From JAJTCH01 sp040386195 (GTDB lineage: Bacteria > Pseudomonadota > Alphaproteobacteria > Rickettsiales > UBA1997), in assembly GCA_040386195.1 (NCBI GenBank), contig JAZKFV010000018.1:7320-71319 (forward strand): 64,000 nucleotides of DNA, in the 5' to 3' direction. A program made the position numbers and the translations under genes. Position 1 is the first letter of the stretch. Each line of letters starts with the position of its first letter. The notes beneath the pieces are model-generated. The model was not told the DNA's origin and made no database searches. It saw only the letters and a list, made by a program, of their open reading frames with translations. Shown one piece after another: positions 59,791-64,000 of this stretch.

Positions 59791-61176
59791 TTGTTTTTAA
59801 AAAAAATAACTCCCCGATCAATATTTGGCAGATTTTTATTAATGATTGTAGTGCCCACAATTGTTGTTCAAATCGTCTCTATTTATGTTTTTTTCTACAG
59901 CTATGTTGACACCATCAGCAAGCATATGGCGCGTGGCGTTTTGAGTGAAATGGCATTCATTAAAAGCTCAATTGACATTAAAGGCAATAAACAATTAGTC
60001 AGCGCCTTTTCCCGCAGTGTTGATTTGCGATTTTATTTTCAGCCCGGCAAAAGATTAGAAAAACAAACCAAACCAACCGAGCAACGGCTTGAAGATAATA
60101 AAATTTTAGCTTTCTTTGATCCTTTGCCAATTATTGATCCGCTGAATCGTTTTAAAATTGAATTGGAAGGTTACGGCTTCAGCCCTTTTTCTGTCAGGCA
60201 ACATCCTCGGGATGAAGATTTGTTAATTGTTAGAATTCAACTTCATAATGGGGTTTTAAATTTTTATGTTCCCACCAAAAGAATCACCAGCTCTTCCAAA
60301 TATGTTTTTACAATGTGGATGGTTCTAACTTCCATTCTTGCTTCATTGATTGCGATTATTTTTCTTAAAAACCAAATCAAATCAATTAAAGGTTTGAGCA
60401 TTGCCGCTGAAAAACTGGGACGCGGAGGCGACGCGCCAGATTTTAAGCCATCGGGCGCCAGAGAAATTAGATCAGTGGGCATTTCTTTTATTCGTATGAA
60501 AGAAAGAATTATGCGCCAAATTGCACAGCGCACCCAAATGCTTTCCGCCGTTTCCCACGATTTGCGCACGCCGCTCACCCGTATGAAATTGCAATTAGAA
60601 ATGATGAACGAAGACGAAGCAGTTATGGAGCTCAAATCCGATATTGCCGATATGGAAAGAATGATTAATGAATATCTCGATTTTTCTAAATCCGGCGGCG
60701 TTCAGCGCGAGCGCACTAAAGATGTTAATATTAAAGATTTTCTAGAAACTATCGTGATTTATTATCAAAAAATGCACAAAGACATTGATCATCAACTTGA
60801 TATTTCTGATGATTTAGTAATTCCAATCAAAAGAAATGCTCTAAAAAGAGCAATTAGAAATTTGATCGACAATTCTTTTCACTATGGAACTAAAGTGGCA
60901 ATCTTGGCTAAAATCAGCAATAAAACTTTAAAAATTACCGTCGACGACAATGGTTGTGGCATTCCAGAAAACCAGCGCAGTGAGATTTTTAGACCATTCT
61001 ACCGCATTGACAATTCCAGAAATCTTGATAAAACCAGCGCCAGTGGCGGCGCCGGGCTTGGTCTGGCCATTGTGATGGATGTAATCAGCTCACATGGCGG
61101 CAAAATTAAAGTTGATGACAGCCCCAAAGAAAATGGTTTAGGAGGCTTGAGAATGATCATCTCTTTACCAGTTTAA
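59791..61176 (+). CDS. envZ: EnvZ-like sensor histidine kinase
   Basis: 461 residues from a TTG at 59791; no ATG precedes the first membrane helix. TM1 is at about 15-38 and TM2 at about 170-192, with a periplasmic sensor region of about 130 residues between. A HAMP linker follows at about 192-245. The H-box is SAVSHDLRTPLTRMKLQLEMM (His about 256). The ATPase domain has N-box NLIDNSFHYG, DDNGCGIP and SGGAGLGLAIV. The H-box and surroundings are closest to EnvZ. No response regulator gene is adjacent, so it is an orphan kinase here. Confidence 0.9.
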   Translation: MFLKKITPRSIFGRFLLMIVVPTIVVQIVSIYVFFYSYVDTISKHMARGVLSEMAFIKSSIDIKGNKQLVSAFSRSVDLRFYFQPGKRLEKQTKPTEQRLEDNKILAFFDPLPIIDPLNRFKIELEGYGFSPFSVRQHPRDEDLLIVRIQLHNGVLNFYVPTKRITSSSKYVFTMWMVLTSILASLIAIIFLKNQIKSIKGLSIAAEKLGRGGDAPDFKPSGAREIRSVGISFIRMKERIMRQIAQRTQMLSAVSHDLRTPLTRMKLQLEMMNEDEAVMELKSDIADMERMINEYLDFSKSGGVQRERTKDVNIKDFLETIVIYYQKMHKDIDHQLDISDDLVIPIKRNALKRAIRNLIDNSFHYGTKVAILAKISNKTLKITVDDNGCGIPENQRSEIFRPFYRIDNSRNLDKTSASGGAGLGLAIVMDVISSHGGKIKVDDSPKENGLGGLRMIISLPV

Positions 61177-61193
61177 ATCGATAGAAAATCAAA

Positions 61194-61238
61194 ATGACAA
61201 ATGACGGAAGTGCGTAGCACTGAGTAATTTGCATAATT
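61194..61238 (+). repeat. 45-bp direct repeat, first copy
   Basis: Identical to 61264-61308. It contains ATGACAAATGACGGAAGTGCGTAG, given here by its key parts: ATGACAAATGACGG, GTGC-GTA-GCAC and GAGTAATTTGCATAATT. The small stem GTGC/GCAC lies in the middle. It sits between envZ and ugd. Confidence 0.95.
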
Positions 61239-61263
61239 CAATAGTAAAAAATAAAAACTTATT

Positions 61264-61308
61264 ATGACAAATGACGGAAGTGCGTAGCACTGAGTAATTT
61301 GCATAATT
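61264..61308 (+). repeat. 45-bp direct repeat, second copy
   Basis: Second identical copy, period 70 bp. The preceding bases TTATGACAAA also resemble the ugd start (ATTATGACAAAAATC), 22 bp further on. Each copy holds a seven-codon frame (MTNDGSA then stop), which could be a leader peptide or chance. Confidence 0.95.
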
Positions 61309-61330
61309 TAAACAACAAATAATAAATATT

Positions 61331-62641
61331 ATGACAAAAATCGCAGTTATCGGAACCGGCTATGTGGGCTTAGTTTCTGGGCTTTGCTTTGCTAAAATTG
61401 GGCATAATGTTATTTGTGTCGATAACAATTCTGACAAAATTAAACAGCTGCAAAATGGTATAATTCCAATTTATGAACCAGGATTAAAAGAAATTTTAGA
61501 CGAAGCAATTGCTCATAAAAAAATTACTTTTACTACCGATTTATCAAACGCGATACAAAGCTGCCAAGCCATTTTTATCGCGGTTGGAACTCCGCAAGAT
61601 GAAAAAACCGGCGATGCTGATTTATCTTTTGTTTTTAAAGTTGCCGAGCAAATTGCTCAAGATATAAATTCTTACAAAGTTATCATAACCAAATCCACCG
61701 TGCCAGTTGGAACCAATCTGCAAATCAAAAAAACCATTCGCAAAATTAATGATGATGCTGATTTTTCTATTGTTTCTAACCCAGAATTTCTGCGCGAAGG
61801 CTGCGCGATTGACGATTTTTTAAAACCTGATCGCATTGTGATTGGCTTAGAAGATGAAGAAGCCAGAAAAATTATGTCCGAAATTTATGGCTATTTTACT
61901 GGAACCGCACCACTAATTTTTACCGACATCACTACTGCCGAAATGATCAAATACGCCGCCAATTCTTTTTTGGCGATGAAAATTTGTTTCATCAATGAGA
62001 TTGCTGATCTATGTGAAAAAGTTGGAGCAGATGTAAGAAAATTAAGTCAGGCAATTGGTCTTGATTCTAGAATCGGTAATAAATTTTTAAATCCGGGCCC
62101 AGGATTTGGCGGTTCTTGCTTTCCAAAAGATATTCTCGCTTTGGAAAATATTGCCCAAAAAAACAATATTGAATTGTCTTTGATTAATTCCACCATCAAA
62201 TCCAACAGCAAAAGAAAAATCAAAATGGCCGAAAAAATTATCGCTGCTAATGGTGGCAGCGTTGATGGAAAAACTATTGCCGTTTTGGGTCTAGCTTTCA
62301 AAGGCAACACCGACGATATTCGCTACAGCCCAGCAATAACCATCATCCAAGAATTAATCAAACGCGGCGCCAAAATTCACGCCTACGACCAAGAAGCGAT
62401 TGAAAACACCAAAAAAGAATTAGGCGAAAACCGAGCAATTCAATATTTTTCAAGAGCCTATGAAGCCATAAAATCCGCCGACGCAACTGTTATTGCAACT
62501 GAGTGGGAAGAATTTAGAAATTTAGATTTGGAAAAAGTAAAACAATTACAAAAAAGCAATGTGCTAATTGATCTAAGAAATATGCTCGACGCCAAAAAAG
62601 CCAAAGGATTAGGATTCAAATATTTCGGAATCGGAAATTAA
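61331..62641 (+). CDS. ugd: UDP-glucose 6-dehydrogenase
   Basis: 436 residues. It oxidises UDP-glucose to UDP-glucuronate with two NAD+. The Rossmann motif GTGYVGLVSGLCFAKIGH lies at 8-25, followed by FIAVGTPQDEKTGDADLSFV, NPEFLREGCAIDDFLKPDRIVIG and the catalytic Cys263 in GPGFGGSCFPKDI. The C-terminal domain has LGLAFKGNTDDIRYSPAI. It provides uronic acid precursors for surface polysaccharide or LPS. Its leader contains a 45-bp direct duplication. Confidence 0.96.
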   Translation: MTKIAVIGTGYVGLVSGLCFAKIGHNVICVDNNSDKIKQLQNGIIPIYEPGLKEILDEAIAHKKITFTTDLSNAIQSCQAIFIAVGTPQDEKTGDADLSFVFKVAEQIAQDINSYKVIITKSTVPVGTNLQIKKTIRKINDDADFSIVSNPEFLREGCAIDDFLKPDRIVIGLEDEEARKIMSEIYGYFTGTAPLIFTDITTAEMIKYAANSFLAMKICFINEIADLCEKVGADVRKLSQAIGLDSRIGNKFLNPGPGFGGSCFPKDILALENIAQKNNIELSLINSTIKSNSKRKIKMAEKIIAANGGSVDGKTIAVLGLAFKGNTDDIRYSPAITIIQELIKRGAKIHAYDQEAIENTKKELGENRAIQYFSRAYEAIKSADATVIATEWEEFRNLDLEKVKQLQKSNVLIDLRNMLDAKKAKGLGFKYFGIGN

Positions 62642-62664
62642 ATCTCCCACCCAATCAAAAATAC

Positions 62665-62739
62665 GCTCTCGTAGCTCAGGGGATAGAGCATTGGTTTCCT
62701 AAACCATGTGCGCATGTTCGAATCATGCCGAGAGCACCA
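62665..62739 (+). tRNA. tRNA-Arg (anticodon CCT)
   Basis: 75 nt with encoded CCA. The acceptor pairs GCTCTCG/CGAGAGC. The D arm is GCTC...GAGC. In the anticodon arm TTGGT-TTCCTAA-ACCAT the loop carries CCT, reading AGG; the outermost pair of this stem is T-T. The T arm is GCATG-TTCGAAT-CATGC. Confidence 0.95.
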
Positions 62740-62763
62740 TTCGCTTACGCTTCGCTACAGCGC
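62740..62763 (+). repeat. Shared trailer after tRNA-Arg(CCU)
   Basis: 24 bp directly after CCA, matching the trailer of the other tRNA-Arg (21234-21257) at 22 of 24 positions (CGCTTACGCTTCGCTACAGCGC). Confidence 0.7.
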
Positions 62764-62777
62764 AACTGGTTCGTTTA

Positions 62778-63806
62778 TTAACTTCTTAAAATCTTTAGAA
62801 TTCTTTCAATATTTTCAATTGGTGTGTGCGGTAAAACTCCGTGTCCGAGATTGAAAATAAATGGGTGATTGCCGAAGGAATTTTTTATTTCTAGAACTTC
62901 TTTTTCTATGGCTTCTAAACTTCCTGACGCCAACAAAATATTATCTAAATTTCCTTGAATAATTCTTTGATGTTTGTTTTGTAAAATTTCTTGCGCCCAT
63001 TTTTTTGGTAAATTTTGATCTATCGCCAAAGCAACATTTTCAATATTCAAAGCCACATTTTCATATCCAGCGCCGGCGCCTCTGGTGAATAGAATTATTG
63101 GGAAGTTTGGATATTTTTGGCGGATATTTGCGATGATTTTTTTGTTGGGATTGATTACCCATTTTTGAAATTCGGATTCTGGTAAAACTCCGGCCCAAGA
63201 ATCAAATAATTTCACAACTTCAACTCCGGCTTCAATTTGTTTGATTAAATAAATTGAAATTGCTTCAACTAAAATTTCTATCAGCTTGGAAAAAAATTGC
63301 GGATTGGAAATTGCTAAACTTCTGACATTCTCAAAATTCTTTGATCCTGCGCCTTCAACCATATAAGTTGCTATAGTCCAAGGTGAGCCAGAGAAGCCGA
63401 TTAGAGTTGTGTTTGCATCTAATTTGGACTTGGTTAAATCTATCGTCTCAAAAACCCTCTCAAGATGTTTTTCGATGTTGTTTAAATTTAAATTCAACAA
63501 AGATTTTTCATCTAAGGTTTTTTGTAATTTTGGCCCTTCGTTTTTTACAAATTCAACCTTCACTCCCAGCGCATCGGGAATCACCAAAATATCGGAAAAT
63601 AAAATTGCCCCATCAAAACCAAATCTGCGGATTGGCTGTAGAGTTATCTCGCTGGCTAATTTTGGATTATAACAAAGTTCTAAAAAATTATTCGCTTTCG
63701 CTCTAATCTCGCGATATTCTGGTAAATATCTTCCTGCTTGTCTCATTAACCAAATTGGTGGAGTTGAAAATTTTTCTCCGGCAAGTGTTCTTATTAATTT
63801 TTTCAT
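62778..63806 (-). CDS. hemE: Uroporphyrinogen decarboxylase
   Basis: 342 residues. It decarboxylates uroporphyrinogen III to coproporphyrinogen III in haem synthesis. The N-terminal signature PPIWLMRQAGRYLPEYREIR (16-35) is intact, as are GFDGAILFSDILVIPDALG (catalytic Asp), GFSGSPWTIATYMVEG and the C-terminal NLGHGVLPHTPIENI. In Caulobacter and Rickettsia the chromosome origin lies beside hemE, and DnaA-box-like sites are indeed found just upstream here. Confidence 0.97.
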   Translation of the reverse strand: MKKLIRTLAGEKFSTPPIWLMRQAGRYLPEYREIRAKANNFLELCYNPKLASEITLQPIRRFGFDGAILFSDILVIPDALGVKVEFVKNEGPKLQKTLDEKSLLNLNLNNIEKHLERVFETIDLTKSKLDANTTLIGFSGSPWTIATYMVEGAGSKNFENVRSLAISNPQFFSKLIEILVEAISIYLIKQIEAGVEVVKLFDSWAGVLPESEFQKWVINPNKKIIANIRQKYPNFPIILFTRGAGAGYENVALNIENVALAIDQNLPKKWAQEILQNKHQRIIQGNLDNILLASGSLEAIEKEVLEIKNSFGNHPFIFNLGHGVLPHTPIENIERILKILRS

Positions 63807-64000
63807 TTAAATAGAATTTATTATTATTAATTAGCGTTAGTTTTTTGGTTATAAAACTTATTCACAATTTTATTCACAGAATTATTTAATAAAAAACTGT
63901 GAATAAAATTGTTAATAACTCATTTTTAGCCTTTATTTATATGGTTTGGAAGAGATATTATTTTGTTAATAAATTTTAACTAACAAAATTTTTCTCAATA
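63807..64000. other. oriC: Candidate replication origin (oriC) next to hemE, continuing beyond the window
   Basis: Three copies of the DnaA-box variant TTATTCACA occur at 63858-63866, 63870-63878 and, inverted, 63898-63906, in very AT-rich DNA with no gene for 194 bp up to the window end. Two direct boxes are spaced 12 bp start to start. The position beside hemE matches the origins of Caulobacter and Rickettsia. parAB/parS about 57 kb away agrees with an origin-proximal location. GC skew could not be computed here. Confidence 0.72.

Noticed and set aside
61194..61217. Seven-codon frame MTNDGSA in the 45-bp repeat as a real leader peptide gene
   Set aside because: It is too short to support from sequence and lacks a clear ribosome binding site; kept only as an observation.
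63827..63980. Possible CtrA sites (TTAA-N-TTAA) in the candidate origin, e.g. 63966-63980 and 63827-63840
   Set aside because: The spacing is 6 rather than the canonical 7 bp, and such strings are expected by chance in AT-rich DNA.

Overview
The window is chromosomal DNA from an AT-rich alphaproteobacterium, most likely Rickettsiales or a close relative. The support is: VirB2, VirB3 and VirB4 of a P-type type IV secretion system carried as scattered genes; GatA beside what is probably a non-discriminating AspRS; a short ProS without an editing domain; a Sca-like autotransporter; and hemE next to a candidate origin at the right edge, the arrangement known for Caulobacter and Rickettsia. It is metabolically richer than Rickettsia: lysA, hisC, glnA, purA, purB, dxs, coaX, nadC, pccB and ugd are all present and look intact. 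The genus cannot be fixed from sequence alone.

Layout. 1-948: start of an MgtA-type P-ATPase running off the left edge. 1.1-3.9 kb: rpmG-glpX-secB, convergent with lysA. 3.9-6.9 kb: hisC, parB and parA, with four identical parS palindromes. 7-11.6 kb: glnA, purB, rluB and a glutamine amidotransferase. 11.6-15.7 kb: surface region with an autotransporter and a divergent pair made of a small protein and a Ser/Thr-rich membrane protein. 15.8-23.1 kb: lipA, bamA, a tautomerase, pccB, tRNA-Arg(UCU) and aspS. 23.2-35.6 kb: housekeeping genes (aspC, coaX, ffh, ratA, proS, rpmB, mnmA, gltA) mixed with virB3, a cysteine-rich virB2 and virB4. 35.7-43.9 kb: rplM-rpsI, dxs, lptD, dnaN-recF and a cold-shock gene. 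44-53 kb: gatA-dsbD, a zinc-finger protein, purA, a glycosyltransferase, a Bro-N protein, znuB, a YgjP-like protease and nadC. 53-57 kb: a membrane/secretin/prepilin-peptidase group. 57-64 kb: NlpD-like lipoprotein, bolA-grxD, miaA, an EnvZ-like kinase, ugd, tRNA-Arg(CCU), hemE and the candidate oriC.

Repeats are the most unusual aspect. (a) At least eight genes have the gap before their start codon filled by tandem heptamers of the type TTAnnnn, always with the same polarity toward the gene; at several loci a distal copy makes a perfect 25-33 bp inverted repeat. (b) Five dispersed palindromes of the GTCATCCTGAGC...GCTCAGGATGAC type occur, one supplying the last codons and stop of mnmA. (c) A 45-bp direct duplication precedes ugd. 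(d) Both tRNA-Arg genes share a 24-bp trailer.

Chromosome maintenance genes (parAB with parS, dnaN-recF, candidate oriC) occur together in this window, so it is probably origin-proximal. No prophage, insertion sequence, CRISPR array or rRNA operon was seen. Every gap longer than about 150 bases is covered by the repeat or promoter entries; the longest (8493-8762) holds only a palindromic repeat.
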